Source: JAIYDQ01 sp034408855
GTDB lineage: Bacteria; Planctomycetota; Planctomycetia; Pirellulales; Pirellulaceae
Direction: 5' to 3'
Assembly (NCBI GenBank): GCA_034408855.1
Contig: JAWXCK010000283.1
Span: forward strand, 42,738-106,737
Length of the DNA stretch: 64,000 nucleotides
Each line of letters opens with the position of its first letter. Position 1 is the first letter of the stretch. The position numbers were made by a program, and so were the translations under genes. Below, one piece after another: positions 1-9,462 of this stretch. The notes beneath the pieces are model-generated. The model saw only the letters and a list, made by a program, of their open reading frames with translations. It was not told the origin of the DNA and ran no database searches.

Positions 1-7
1 AAAACAA

Positions 8-36
8 GCTCGCGACGGGATAAGCCCGTAGCGAGC
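8..36. repeat. Imperfect hairpin-forming palindrome upstream of the first gene
   Basis: Arms 8-13 and 31-36 (GCTCGC/GCGAGC) and 15-19 and 25-29 (ACGGG/CCCGT) pair around a five-base loop, with one G-A mismatch. No T-run follows, so it is not a clear intrinsic terminator. It may be the tail of an upstream gene's terminator or a dispersed palindromic repeat like others in the window. Confidence 0.5.
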
Positions 37-79
37 TATTCGAGAAACTTCCAAGCTGGTCTACGAATGCCCAGTCGTC

Positions 80-85
80 TATAAT
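80..85 (+). promoter_or_regulatory. -10 box TATAAT for a probably leaderless transcript
   Basis: A perfect TATAAT ends six bases before the ATG at 92, so the expected transcription start falls on or next to that ATG. No good -35 hexamer is seen at 17-19 bases upstream, and there is no room for a Shine-Dalgarno site. Leaderless translation is an inference from spacing only. Confidence 0.4.
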
Positions 86-91
86 CGAAAC

Positions 92-331
92 ATGAGTTCT
101 AACCAGCAACAGAATGAGGCGGCATTCCGGTCCGCGACAAATACTCTCAATAAGCAATTTCCCGTCGGACATTTCGTCGCTTTTGATAGAGGAGAATTGA
201 TTGCTGATGCTGCGACTTTTGACGAGTTGACCGAAGTGTTGACAGCCAAAGGTGCGGACCGTACCGATATATTCGTTGCTCAAACTGGGATTGAGTACCC
301 AAACGAAGTCTACATCCTCCTTTTAGACTGA
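92..331 (+). CDS. Small protein (79 aa) paired with an aspartic protease
   Basis: I do not recognise a named function. The 79-residue protein is soluble, with no signal peptide. Its core (about residues 25-55: VGHFVAFDRGELIADAATF, then a helix and a VLTAKGAD turn) resembles the small DUF5678-type fold of short beta strands around a helix; this is a resemblance by eye. It ends four bases before the start of a retropepsin-like protease gene, so the two are almost certainly co-transcribed. The ATG at 92 is the first in frame and lies just after a TATAAT box, which points to a leaderless message. A regulator, adaptor or inhibitor of the protease is possible but unproven. Confidence 0.7.
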   Translation: MSSNQQQNEAAFRSATNTLNKQFPVGHFVAFDRGELIADAATFDELTEVLTAKGADRTDIFVAQTGIEYPNEVYILLLD

Positions 332-335
332 GTCG

Positions 336-737
336 ATGCTTCGGATGGAACAGCGAAATATTTATCGTGGCAGTCCTGCTCGAGCGTGGATACGTTTGCA
401 ACTGCTTTCTCGGGTAAGCGAAATTGTGGAACTAGAATTTTTGGTCGACACGGGAAATCCTTGTGCGGTCATCATCGACGAATCGACGATGATGGCCAAT
501 CGCTGGCGCGAGGCGACGCAGACCGATTCAAATTTCGGATTGTTAACCGGTGGATGGCTGCACATCACAGTTCCTGAAACCGGGTTCGATGCGAAGATGC
601 TGGGCTATTCAAATGACACCGTCGCTAGCGTAGTCAAGCGAAGTGATCCAAATTTTGGTGGATTGGTCGGCTTACCACTCCTAAGATTGTTTGAATACGG
701 CGGCGACGCGGGAACTTTTTGGATTCGATCTTCTTAG
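336..737 (+). CDS. Retropepsin-like aspartic protease (clan AA), 133 aa
   Basis: The protein has the single active-site motif of a retropepsin: hydrophobic strand, then FLVDTGNPCAVII at about residues 35-47, where D-T-G carries the catalytic Asp. Near the C-terminus, GGLVGLPLLRLF (about 107-118) matches the hydrophobic-hydrophobic-Gly motif that closes this fold. One D-T-G per 133-residue chain implies a homodimer, as in retroviral and cyanobacterial retropepsin-like proteases. There is no signal peptide, so it should act in the cytoplasm. The start is ATG 336, with ATG 345 also possible. It follows the 79-residue gene with a four-base gap, suggesting translational coupling. The substrate is unknown. 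Confidence 0.75.
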   Translation: MLRMEQRNIYRGSPARAWIRLQLLSRVSEIVELEFLVDTGNPCAVIIDESTMMANRWREATQTDSNFGLLTGGWLHITVPETGFDAKMLGYSNDTVASVVKRSDPNFGGLVGLPLLRLFEYGGDAGTFWIRSS

Positions 738-934
738 ATCGCAGTTGGTTGGTACCTTCCAATCCGATGCAACGAGACTCGCGAAATCCGATCTTGAATA
801 ATCTGTGTCCCCGACGACCCGGTCGGAGCTCAAGATTGTAGGAATATTGTGTGTACAATGCAGTTTAGAAGATTTTCAAAAGTTGCGTTTTACGAGCACC
901 AGAAATTGTCCAGATTCAACGAAGTCCAATCCTC

Positions 935-2347
935 ATGAACTCCTTTGAACTTTCTCGTCGCCAATTGCTTGCGAGCATGTCGACCGGCATTGCCGGAGTA
1001 GCGCTATCGCACTTGCTGGAAAGCGAGACGATCGCAGGTACTCGACGCGCGCCGCACTTCTCTGCAAAGGCCAAGCAAGTCTTGCAGATATTTTGTCCAG
1101 GTGCCGCTTCGCATGTCGACCTTTGGGACTACAAGCCGATGCTTGAGAAGCTACATGGCACACCGATGCCGGGTGGAGAAACGGAAGTGACGTTTCAAGG
1201 CAAGAACGGTAATCTGATGAAGTCGCCCTGGGATTTTGTCTCCTCTGGGCAAAGCGGCAAGATGATCTCGTCGATGATGCCGCACATGGCCAAGCATGTC
1301 GACGATATCGCCTTTATCCATAGCATGACATCGCGGACCAATACCCATGGTCCGGGTTGTGTCTATATGAACTCGTGCTTTACTCGCGAAGGCTATCCGA
1401 GCGCGGGTTCGTGGGTTAGTTATGGACTTGGCTCGATGAACGAAAACTTACCGACCTATGTAGCGATGCAAGATGTGCGCGGTGAGCCATCGAACGGGAA
1501 AGCCAATTGGAGCAACGGTTTTTTGCCTGCTCAGTATCAAGCGGTAGCGATGTCCGCTCAGCAACCACTTCGCAACCTAGCCAGGCCTGCTTCCATATCG
1601 GAGAACGAGGAACAAGCGACTCGCGAGTTTTTGAAGTTGATCAACAGCGAACATGCGGTGGTTCATCCAGGCAACGATGAACTTCGGGCTCGCATGGCAG
1701 CTTACCAGTTAGCCGCCAAGATGCAGCTTGCCGCTCCTGAGGTCAGCGATATATCTCGGGAGCCTCAGCACATTCATGAACTCTACGGCACCGACGACTC
1801 GAACCAGCTTAAAGCAGCGTACGCTCGCAATTGTTTGCTCAGCCGACGATTTCTCGAACAAGGAGTACGCTATGTCAGTCTCTATTGTGCATCGCGAGCC
1901 AGCTCGGTGGATGGGTTGCTCAACTGGGATGCGCACAAGACGTTGAAAGCCGATTATGAACGACATCTACCGATCTTCGATCAACCGACGGCGGCATTGC
2001 TTACCGATCTCAAGCAACGGGGGATGCTGAAGGATGTGCTTGTTATCTGGTGTACTGAATTCGGTCGCATGCCAACCCATCAAGAAGGAACCAGTGGACG
2101 CGATCACAATCCCGATGCGTTTACAACGTGGATGATGGGGGCAGGCGTAAAGGGAGGCGTGAGCTTTGGTGAGACCGACGAATTCGGTCGTCGCGCTGCA
2201 ATCGATGTCGCAACAGCCTACGATTTCTACGCGACAATCCTTCATCTCTTGGGCCTGGACCATGAAAAGCTGACCTACTATCACAACGGTGCCAATCGTC
2301 GACTTACGGATGTTCATGGTCACGTAATCAAGAAGGTGCTCGCGTAA
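935..2347 (+). CDS. DUF1501 family exported protein (sulfatase-like fold)
   Basis: A 470-residue DUF1501 protein, a family expanded in planctomycetes and related in fold to alkaline phosphatases and sulfatases; its biochemical role is not established. The N-terminus has a twin-arginine signal (SRRQLLASMSTGIAG, residues 7-21), so it should be exported folded. Family hallmarks include FCPGAASHVDLWDYKP, the H-x-M-T-S-R-T-N-x-H-G-P segment (about residue 130) and EFGRMPTHQEGTSGRDHNP near residue 380. Its TAA stop overlaps the ATG of the next gene (TAATG), so it is coupled to a DUF1549/DUF1553 protein. That order is the reverse of the pair at 7.2-10.8 kb. Confidence 0.9.
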   Translation: MNSFELSRRQLLASMSTGIAGVALSHLLESETIAGTRRAPHFSAKAKQVLQIFCPGAASHVDLWDYKPMLEKLHGTPMPGGETEVTFQGKNGNLMKSPWDFVSSGQSGKMISSMMPHMAKHVDDIAFIHSMTSRTNTHGPGCVYMNSCFTREGYPSAGSWVSYGLGSMNENLPTYVAMQDVRGEPSNGKANWSNGFLPAQYQAVAMSAQQPLRNLARPASISENEEQATREFLKLINSEHAVVHPGNDELRARMAAYQLAAKMQLAAPEVSDISREPQHIHELYGTDDSNQLKAAYARNCLLSRRFLEQGVRYVSLYCASRASSVDGLLNWDAHKTLKADYERHLPIFDQPTAALLTDLKQRGMLKDVLVIWCTEFGRMPTHQEGTSGRDHNPDAFTTWMMGAGVKGGVSFGETDEFGRRAAIDVATAYDFYATILHLLGLDHEKLTYYHNGANRRLTDVHGHVIKKVLA

Positions 2348-5268
2348 TGCACCTCAAAAAAAAATCGCAATCAAAGGAGCGCCAATTGCTATTCGACGCT
2401 TGGTTTCGTTGGCCTTCGGCCGCCATTTTATTACTCGTACTGTTGTTTAAAACGACACCCTCAACGAAAGCTGAAACTCCGCTTGGGAGAGACGAAATTG
2501 CTTTTTTTGAACAAAGAATTCGTCCAGTACTCATCGAACACTGTTACGGTTGTCATAGCGCCGCAGCCGAAAAGATCAAGGGGAATCTCTATCTCGATTC
2601 GCAAGCCGGTTGGAAAAAAGGAGGAGACACCGGCGAGCCCGCGATGGTGCCTGGAAAACCCGAAGAGAGCTTGCTCATTCGAAGCATTCAGCATCTTGAA
2701 GCAGGGCTCGAAATGCCCCCCGAGAAACCCAAGCTTCCCGATGCGGTCATCGCGGATCTTGTGACATGGGTGAAAATGGGAGCACCCGATCCTCGCGACG
2801 ATGTCAAGGTAGAAGCGAAACGGGGTGACAAAAGTTGGTGGTCGCTTCAACCGTTGAATAGACGCTTCAAGCATGACTCCATCGATGGCTTTGTTCGCGA
2901 AAAGCTGGCCGAGAAGAGCCTGGCGTTGAATCCGCCCGCCGATCCGCGATCTTTGATTCGGCGTATGAGCTATGACTTACACGGCTTGCCACCGACGCTC
3001 GAAGAAGTCAAAGCCTTCGAAGAAGCCTTTCAACGAGACGCTCCATCAGCGACCGAAGGCTTTGTCGATCGTCTACTTGCTTCGCCTCGCTACGGTGAGC
3101 GTTGGGGCCGACATTGGCTGGATGTGATTCGTTTCGGCGAATCCATCGGCTTCGAAAAAAACATTGTCATCGACGATCTCTGGCCATTCCGCGATTACGT
3201 TATCAAGTCGATCAATAACGACAAACCCTTCAAACAGTTCATCATCGAGCATCTCGCGGGTGATGTAATCGGTAAAGACCAGCCGGAGGTCGAAGTCGGC
3301 AGCGCGTTTTTAGTCGCGGGACCGTATGACGATGTGGGCAATCAGGATGTCGTTGCGCAGAAGAACATCCTCGCGGCGACGTTGGACGACATGATTACGG
3401 CAACAAGCGGCGCGTTTCTTGGGCTTACCATCCATTGCGCTCGCTGCCACAACCACAAGTTCGACCCGATCCCTACCGAGGACTACTATCGCCTTCGTTC
3501 AGCGTTTGAAGGGGTCACGCACGGGCGACGTCCGATTGCGACCGCCGAACAGCGAGCAGCATTCACTGCATCGATGCAACCACTCAACAAGCAGAAGGAG
3601 AAACTTACCGCCGAGCGCAAGACTCTTGACAATACTATCAACGCGCGAGCGAAGACCGAATTTGACAAGCACACACCCACGCGCCCGAAGATCGATCCTC
3701 AGCTTACGGAGGAAACCTTCGCGCCAGAGGAGGCTCGCTACGTGAAGTTTGTGATTCTAGCAGACACCAGCGCCATGACCAAAGTCTCCTCGGCTCGCTT
3801 GACTGAGTTCGAGATCTGGAGTGACGACTCGGAACCTCGTAATGTTGCGCTCGCCAAGAACGGCGCAGTAGCCGAGGGTGCACGCTCGACCGTCGCCGAG
3901 GATTTCCTCGAGGCCTATGGGCCACAGTTCTGCATCGACGGCCAGTTCGGCGAGCAATGGTTAATCGGCGAGCCAGCGGTGCTGACGATCACGTTGGCAA
4001 AGCCAGAGATAATTCGCCGCATCGCATTTAGCAACGCCAAGGGAGCGAACATCGAAGACAAGGCGCAGGGATCGACTCCATGCGAATATGAGGTGCAAGT
4101 GTCGCTGGATGGCAAGGTGTGGAAGACTGTCGCCAGCGGAGACGATCGCGAACCGTGGACTCCCGAGCATGGCACCGAGCGATCGCGGCGCAAGATCATC
4201 ACGCCCGAGGAAAACGAGAAACTCGCAGCAATTACTAAGCAGCTCGCACAAGTGCAGGCAAGGATTAACAAAGTGCCCAAGCTCCCCGAGGTCTGGGCCG
4301 GCAACTATGCGCAGCCGATGGAATCGACCTTCGTCCACAAGGGGGGCGATCCGATGAAACCCGGCGAGGCCGTCGTGCCCGCGAGCCTCAACGTACTGGA
4401 GCAAGTCGTCAAACCATACGAGCTTCAAACGGATACGCCGGAAGGCGAACGCCGCCTAGCACTCGCGCAGTGGATCACGAGCGTCGATAACCCGCTCACA
4501 CCGCGCGTGCTTGCGAACCGAGTTTGGCAATATCACTTCGGCGCAGGCATCGTCGATACGCCGAGCGACTTCGGCTTTCTCGGAAGCCCGCCGACTCATC
4601 CCGAGTTGCTCGATTTTCTCGCAGTGCGATTGGTTACATACGATTGGCAACTGAAACCACTACATCGAGAAATTATGCTTTCGCAGGCGTATCTTCAATC
4701 TTCAACCTTTCGCGAGGATGCATCCAGGGAAGATAAAGATGCACGTTGGCTTTGGCGTTTTCCACCTCGTCGGTTAAGTGCCGAGGAACTTCGCGATACA
4801 ATGTTGAGCGTTGCCGGGAAGTTGCAATTGGAGCCGATGGGTGGCCCTGGATTCCGGCTTTACAAATTTACACGGAATAACGTTTGCACATATTTCCCAC
4901 TCGACATGCACGGCCCTGAGACCTATCGCCGCGCAGTCTATCATCAGAACGCGCGAGCCAGTGTCGTCGACGTACTCAACGATTTCGATCTTCCCGACAT
5001 CGCCTTCGCTGCGCCGAAGCGAGCTAACACCACCACACCCTTGCAAGCCCTCACGCTTCTCAATCACAGCTTCACCCTCGACATGGCTAAGGCACTTGCC
5101 GCACGGATCGAGAAAGGAGACGCGATAGTCAACGCTTATACTTTCGCGTTCCAACGTCCGCCGACCGATAAAGAACGCGTGGCCGCCGAACAACTCATCT
5201 CGCAATACGGCCGCGAATCTTTCTGCCGAGCACTGCTGAACGCAAATGAACTCCTCTACGTCGAGTGA
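2347..5268 (+). CDS. Planctomycete cytochrome-like DUF1549/DUF1553 (PSCyt1-PSD1) protein with discoidin-like insertion
   Basis: A 973-residue exported protein. Residues 23-34 form a hydrophobic signal or anchor. C66-Y-G-C69-H70 is a CxxCH heme-binding motif of the planctomycete cytochrome C (PSCyt1) type. DUF1549 follows (about 175-390) and contains a second CxxCH, CARCHNHKFDPI near residue 363. Residues 455-600 (VKFVILADTS... then IDGQFGEQW... then YEVQVSLDGKVWKTV) look like a discoidin/F5-8 type C carbohydrate-binding region. DUF1553/PSD1 occupies about 690-960, ending PLQALTLLNHSFTL. Such proteins sit next to DUF1501 genes and are suspected to act in polysaccharide breakdown or surface electron transfer. 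Translation is coupled to the DUF1501 gene by TAATG. Confidence 0.88.
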   Translation: MHLKKKSQSKERQLLFDAWFRWPSAAILLLVLLFKTTPSTKAETPLGRDEIAFFEQRIRPVLIEHCYGCHSAAAEKIKGNLYLDSQAGWKKGGDTGEPAMVPGKPEESLLIRSIQHLEAGLEMPPEKPKLPDAVIADLVTWVKMGAPDPRDDVKVEAKRGDKSWWSLQPLNRRFKHDSIDGFVREKLAEKSLALNPPADPRSLIRRMSYDLHGLPPTLEEVKAFEEAFQRDAPSATEGFVDRLLASPRYGERWGRHWLDVIRFGESIGFEKNIVIDDLWPFRDYVIKSINNDKPFKQFIIEHLAGDVIGKDQPEVEVGSAFLVAGPYDDVGNQDVVAQKNILAATLDDMITATSGAFLGLTIHCARCHNHKFDPIPTEDYYRLRSAFEGVTHGRRPIATAEQRAAFTASMQPLNKQKEKLTAERKTLDNTINARAKTEFDKHTPTRPKIDPQLTEETFAPEEARYVKFVILADTSAMTKVSSARLTEFEIWSDDSEPRNVALAKNGAVAEGARSTVAEDFLEAYGPQFCIDGQFGEQWLIGEPAVLTITLAKPEIIRRIAFSNAKGANIEDKAQGSTPCEYEVQVSLDGKVWKTVASGDDREPWTPEHGTERSRRKIITPEENEKLAAITKQLAQVQARINKVPKLPEVWAGNYAQPMESTFVHKGGDPMKPGEAVVPASLNVLEQVVKPYELQTDTPEGERRLALAQWITSVDNPLTPRVLANRVWQYHFGAGIVDTPSDFGFLGSPPTHPELLDFLAVRLVTYDWQLKPLHREIMLSQAYLQSSTFREDASREDKDARWLWRFPPRRLSAEELRDTMLSVAGKLQLEPMGGPGFRLYKFTRNNVCTYFPLDMHGPETYRRAVYHQNARASVVDVLNDFDLPDIAFAAPKRANTTTPLQALTLLNHSFTLDMAKALAARIEKGDAIVNAYTFAFQRPPTDKERVAAEQLISQYGRESFCRALLNANELLYVE

Positions 5269-5338
5269 TCCACTAAGACGAAATAAAGAACCTTTGTATG
5301 CGGCAGCGTTGGCCCGCCTATGTCATCCGTTTCGCTTC

Positions 5339-6718
5339 CTATAAACCAGCTACATTGAATTCGGGTCGATATTCGCGGCGAAGGAGAGACTGAGCATCCG
5401 CAAAATTGGTAATGATCGCTTGTTCGGAATTCCATTCCAGTGTCTGTCCAGGAAAACGATTGGCTAAAACGCCTAACAGGACCGCTTCGGTCAATGGTCC
5501 AGCGTATCCGAAATGCGCCGTAGTGGGGGTACCGCCCAGGCACGCATCGACGAAAAGATGGTAGTGATTCCCGTTGGGAGCCATTTGGATTTCGAAATTC
5601 GAAAACTGCTCTACAGGCAAAAGGATCGGTGTTGCGATATGAGGAAGCAGCACATACCCACTTTCACCGACAAACATCGATCCCTGTTTAGGCAACTCGA
5701 CTAGTTTACCTTCGGCATCGGTCCGCTCGGGCCAGGATGTTGTATCCGGCATCAAACCACCATCGCTCCAGGTCAGCAAAAACGACTCTGTCGTATAATC
5801 TGTCGGGCCAAAGTAAAATTGAGTCTGATTCTTGAGGCCATACGATTTGAGAGGTGGAACTGGGCTGCTGGAAACGATCTTGCGCGGTGCTCCTAACTTG
5901 AGTGCCGAGAAAACCGGGTCCAAGATATGGATCGCCATGTCTCCCATGGTGCCACAACCAAAGTCATACCAGCGGCGCCAATTAGCAGGATGGAAATGCC
6001 CCTCGGCGTAGGGTCGCTCAGCCGCCGTACCTAGCCAAAGATTCCAAGCAAGGTGTTCGGGGACTGCGGTTGGTTCTGGATCGGGGCCGTCATACCCCCA
6101 GGTCTTGCTGCTCCATGAGTGAACTTCTTTGACTTTGCCAATGGCACCGCTTTGGATTAAATTCACCGCGGTGCGATATGCCGCATGGGAATGAATTTGC
6201 GTCCCCATCTGCGTGACCAGATTCCGTTTCTCCGCCGTAAGACGCAACTGTCTCGCTTCGTAAACATCATGTGTCAATGGTTTCTGGCAATAGACGTGCT
6301 TACCTTGATTCATCGCCATCATTGTCGCAGGAGCATGCGTATGGTCCGGAGTGGAGACTTGAACAGCATCAATTCGATCGTGCAGTACATTCAACATTTC
6401 ACGGTAATCTGAAAAAATTGCCGCCGTCGGGTGCTTTTCGTTGGCCATAGCAAGTCGCTGGCTATCGACATCACAAAGCGCAACGATATCGACCTTGTCG
6501 TGTGAACTCAGCGATGACAGGTCGGATGCCCCCATCCCTCCAATACCGATACTTGCTATGCGCAAACGACCATTATCCGTTCCCTGTGCGCCGGTTGCTT
6601 GATGAATATTCCGCAACCAAGCTGTCGTTGCAAGAATTCCCCCCGTCGCATGCGACACGAACTCTCGTCGCGAAGACGTTGACGGTGCAATAGGAACTGA
6701 TTGGAAAGTCATGTTCAT
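5339..6718 (-). CDS. Tat-exported Gfo/Idh/MocA family oxidoreductase
   Basis: A 459-residue member of the glucose-fructose oxidoreductase / inositol dehydrogenase family. The Tat signal is SSRREFVSHATGG (about residues 16-28). The Rossmann nucleotide-binding segment is RIASIGIGGMGASDL, followed by IVALCDVDSQRL. The family QKPLTHDVYEARQ segment (lysine-proline motif, normally EKP; here QKP) follows VQVSTPDHTHAPATM. The C-terminal alpha/beta domain supplies the sugar pocket. Exported members are numerous in planctomycetes and may use a tightly bound NAD(P) in the periplasm. It converges with the preceding DUF1549 gene and diverges from the gene at 7192. The exact substrate cannot be read. Confidence 0.9.
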   Translation of the reverse strand: MNMTFQSVPIAPSTSSRREFVSHATGGILATTAWLRNIHQATGAQGTDNGRLRIASIGIGGMGASDLSSLSSHDKVDIVALCDVDSQRLAMANEKHPTAAIFSDYREMLNVLHDRIDAVQVSTPDHTHAPATMMAMNQGKHVYCQKPLTHDVYEARQLRLTAEKRNLVTQMGTQIHSHAAYRTAVNLIQSGAIGKVKEVHSWSSKTWGYDGPDPEPTAVPEHLAWNLWLGTAAERPYAEGHFHPANWRRWYDFGCGTMGDMAIHILDPVFSALKLGAPRKIVSSSPVPPLKSYGLKNQTQFYFGPTDYTTESFLLTWSDGGLMPDTTSWPERTDAEGKLVELPKQGSMFVGESGYVLLPHIATPILLPVEQFSNFEIQMAPNGNHYHLFVDACLGGTPTTAHFGYAGPLTEAVLLGVLANRFPGQTLEWNSEQAIITNFADAQSLLRREYRPEFNVAGL

Positions 6719-7191
6719 CTTTCTTGTTATTGAACGTTACCAACGATTTGTATCTTGCGATGACCCGTTGAAGGGTACCGCTATCTTAAATCTCCGACGC
6801 CAACTTTATCAACTCTGGCCGATCTCTTCGGGCAATCCACAACGTCTACCTAATCGAACCACCCTGTCCATTGCGTTGCCTGTCCTTTGTGTCCCTTATG
6901 TCTTTGTCTCTTTTACGTCTAAATGTCGGCATTCGGATGAAAATGGACCTTTTACGGCATTCTTAGCGGATGGCAGAATTGATTGTGGCTGCTACTTTGA
7001 TTGCAAGCTAGCGTCGCAGTCACTATATTAGAACTCTCGAAGAAAGTCCCGCCCCAGTTTTCAATTCCCGCCTTCTGCTCTGAAACAACGCACAATTCTA
7101 TCGTAGCCACGTTCGTTAGAGCGTGCAGAGAAAATTATCGCTGATTTGTAGTTCACCCCATTACAGACACGCGTACTCGACTTGCTCGCTC
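6719..7191. other. Divergent intergenic region, no gene supported
   Basis: This 473-base stretch lies between the divergent oxidoreductase and DUF1549/DUF1553 genes. The only reading frame of note (6711-7031, plus strand, 106 codons) has no recognisable domain and overlaps the start of the oxidoreductase. I see no tRNA or strong hairpin. Promoters for both flanking genes presumably lie here, but none is convincing by eye. Confidence 0.5.
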
Positions 7192-9450
7192 ATGACCTTC
7201 GCTCCACGTTCCAACTCTTTTTTGACCCTAGCTTGTACTGGCTTGCTGGCGATCATCGCATTAGCTGGAAGCTCTGCGATGGGAGTCGAAACGCTCGCAA
7301 AGACAACGACGTCGCTTGCGGCTCAAACGGAGACCATGGCCCGCAAATTTGAGCTAGACATCCAGCCAATTCTTACAGCTCGGGGTTGTAACTCAGGTGG
7401 CTGCCATGGCAAATCGCGTGGGCAAAATGGCTTCGCCCTATCGCTGCTCGGTTTTGATGCCGACATGGATTACAAAGCGATCGCTTTCGAATCACGTGGA
7501 CGCCGTCTTTCATTATTAGCACCTTCTGAAAGTCTGTTGCTGGTCAAAGCGACGGGCCAAGTCCCGCACGGCGGTGGCGTGCGATTCAAGACGACGGACC
7601 AAGAGTATCGGCTATTGATGGAATGGATCGAGTCAGGTTTGTTGCGAGCATCGGACACCGATCCGAAGCTTGTCGGAATCAAGATTACACCGGCACCGCA
7701 TGCATTGTTGCCTGATGAAAAAGAGATGCTCAGCGTCACCGCTAGCTACAGCGACGGATCGGCACGCGATATCACTCGGATGTGCGCCTTTCTATCGAAT
7801 GAGCCGGCTATTATATCGGTTGCGGCTGACGGGGGATTGCAAGCAGGCAAACTTGCTGGCGAAGCGACGATCATGGCTCGCTATATGGGGATGATAGCGA
7901 CCTGGAGCTCGGCTATTCCGCAGCCTGATCCTGTTTCACAAGATCGCTACGATTCGCTTCCAAAGAACAACTTTATCGATGAGCTTGTCTATCAAAAGCT
8001 TGCATCGTTAAACATTCTTCCGAGTGCTCCCTGTAGTGATAGTCAGTTTTTGCGTCGACTTTTTCTCGATGCGATTGGGCGTATCCCTACGGCTGACGAA
8101 GTCTACTCGTTCTTACACGATACGTCGCCGGACAAGCGATCGCGATGGGTCCAATCGGTGCTCGATCGGCCGGAGTACGTCGATTTCTGGGCAAACAAAT
8201 GGGCCGATTTGCTCCGTCCGAATCCTTATCGTGTCGGCATCAAAGCGACGTACAGCCTCGATGCGTGGCTTCGAGAGTCCTTTCGCAAGAACTTGCCTTA
8301 CGACCAATTTGTTCGGCAGCTTGTTACAGCCCAGGGAAGTACGTGGCGCAATGGCGCGGTCACCATCTACCGCGATCGTCGACAACCGGAAGAAATCACG
8401 ACGATGATCAGCCAGTTGTTTTTGGGAGTACGACTCGAATGCGCAAAATGCCACCAGCATCCTTTCGAGGTTTATAGCCAGGCAGATTTTTTTGGTATGG
8501 CCGCTCACTTTGCGCGTGTTGGCTACAAAGGGACGGGAATCTCGCCTCCGATATCGGGCGGCGAAGAAATTGTCTTCGTGAAATCGAAAGGCGATGTGCG
8601 ACATCCGCTCACCGATCACGTTCTCGAACCGCGGACGCTTTTCGGTGAAGCGAAGGCTGTCGAACCAAACCAAGATCCTCGAATATCGCTCGCCGACTGG
8701 ATGACATCTCCGGAGAATCCCTATTTCGCGCAAGCGGCCGCCAATCGACTTTGGGCTGAAGTCATGAGCGTTGGGATTGTCGATCCCGTCGATGATCTTC
8801 GAGCTACCAATCCCGCAAGCAACCCATTGCTTCTCATGGCGCTGGCCGATCACTTTCGACAGGTCGGTTATGACAATAAGAAGCTTTTGTACACGATTTT
8901 TTCCAGTCACGTCTACTCGCTATCTTCAGAGCCGAACGCGTCCAATGCCACCGACAGTCGGAATTTTTCCCGGCATTATCGAAAACGCTTAAGAGCCGAG
9001 GTTCTCGCGGATGCGATTTCCGACATTACGCAACGCAGTGAAGATTTTGATGGCATGCCAAAAGGGATGCGGGCCATGCAGCTTTGGACGGCGCGAACGA
9101 GCTCCGAATTGCTCGATGCTTTTGGTCGCCCAGATCCTAATCAAGATCCGCCTTGCGAACGTCAAACTTCTGCTACGATGACTCAGACGCTTCATCTGAT
9201 GAATGCTTCGCACATGCAACAGCGGATCTCGTCGGATGAAGGGCGTTGTCAGCGATTGGCGTCATCTGAAAAGATGCCTTCAGCGATCATCGAAGAGCTC
9301 TACTTGACGATCTTCAATCGACCGCCTGACGAACGCGAGTTGTCGGATATCCAAGCGGAATTCGACGCTCCCGATTCAGATCGTCGGCAACTTGTCGAAG
9401 ACCTTATGTGGTCCATGCTTAATTCACCTGAATTCCTTTACCTCGATTAG
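7192..9450 (+). CDS. DUF1549/DUF1553 protein with Big2-like domain and atypical cysteine motif
   Basis: A 752-residue protein if translation starts at ATG 7192, which puts a classical signal peptide (SNSFLTLACTGLLAIIALAG) at the N-terminus. An in-frame GTG at 7123 would add 23 residues and is less likely. Near residue 66, CNSGGCHGKSRGQNGF is the C-x3-C-H motif of the planctomycete cytochrome-like domain. A Big2/Ig-like segment follows (LLPDEKEMLSVTASYSDGSA, about residues 165-225), then DUF1549 with CAKCHQHPFEVYSQ and DUF1553 (about 480-745). The next gene (DUF1501) starts 12 bases after the stop, so the pair is an operon. Confidence 0.88.
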   Translation: MTFAPRSNSFLTLACTGLLAIIALAGSSAMGVETLAKTTTSLAAQTETMARKFELDIQPILTARGCNSGGCHGKSRGQNGFALSLLGFDADMDYKAIAFESRGRRLSLLAPSESLLLVKATGQVPHGGGVRFKTTDQEYRLLMEWIESGLLRASDTDPKLVGIKITPAPHALLPDEKEMLSVTASYSDGSARDITRMCAFLSNEPAIISVAADGGLQAGKLAGEATIMARYMGMIATWSSAIPQPDPVSQDRYDSLPKNNFIDELVYQKLASLNILPSAPCSDSQFLRRLFLDAIGRIPTADEVYSFLHDTSPDKRSRWVQSVLDRPEYVDFWANKWADLLRPNPYRVGIKATYSLDAWLRESFRKNLPYDQFVRQLVTAQGSTWRNGAVTIYRDRRQPEEITTMISQLFLGVRLECAKCHQHPFEVYSQADFFGMAAHFARVGYKGTGISPPISGGEEIVFVKSKGDVRHPLTDHVLEPRTLFGEAKAVEPNQDPRISLADWMTSPENPYFAQAAANRLWAEVMSVGIVDPVDDLRATNPASNPLLLMALADHFRQVGYDNKKLLYTIFSSHVYSLSSEPNASNATDSRNFSRHYRKRLRAEVLADAISDITQRSEDFDGMPKGMRAMQLWTARTSSELLDAFGRPDPNQDPPCERQTSATMTQTLHLMNASHMQQRISSDEGRCQRLASSEKMPSAIIEELYLTIFNRPPDERELSDIQAEFDAPDSDRRQLVEDLMWSMLNSPEFLYLD

Positions 9451-9462
9451 AGAGACACGATC

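Noticed and set aside
6711..7031. 106-codon plus-strand reading frame in a divergent spacer
   Set aside because: No domain-like sequence or ribosome-binding site, and it overlaps the oxidoreductase start.
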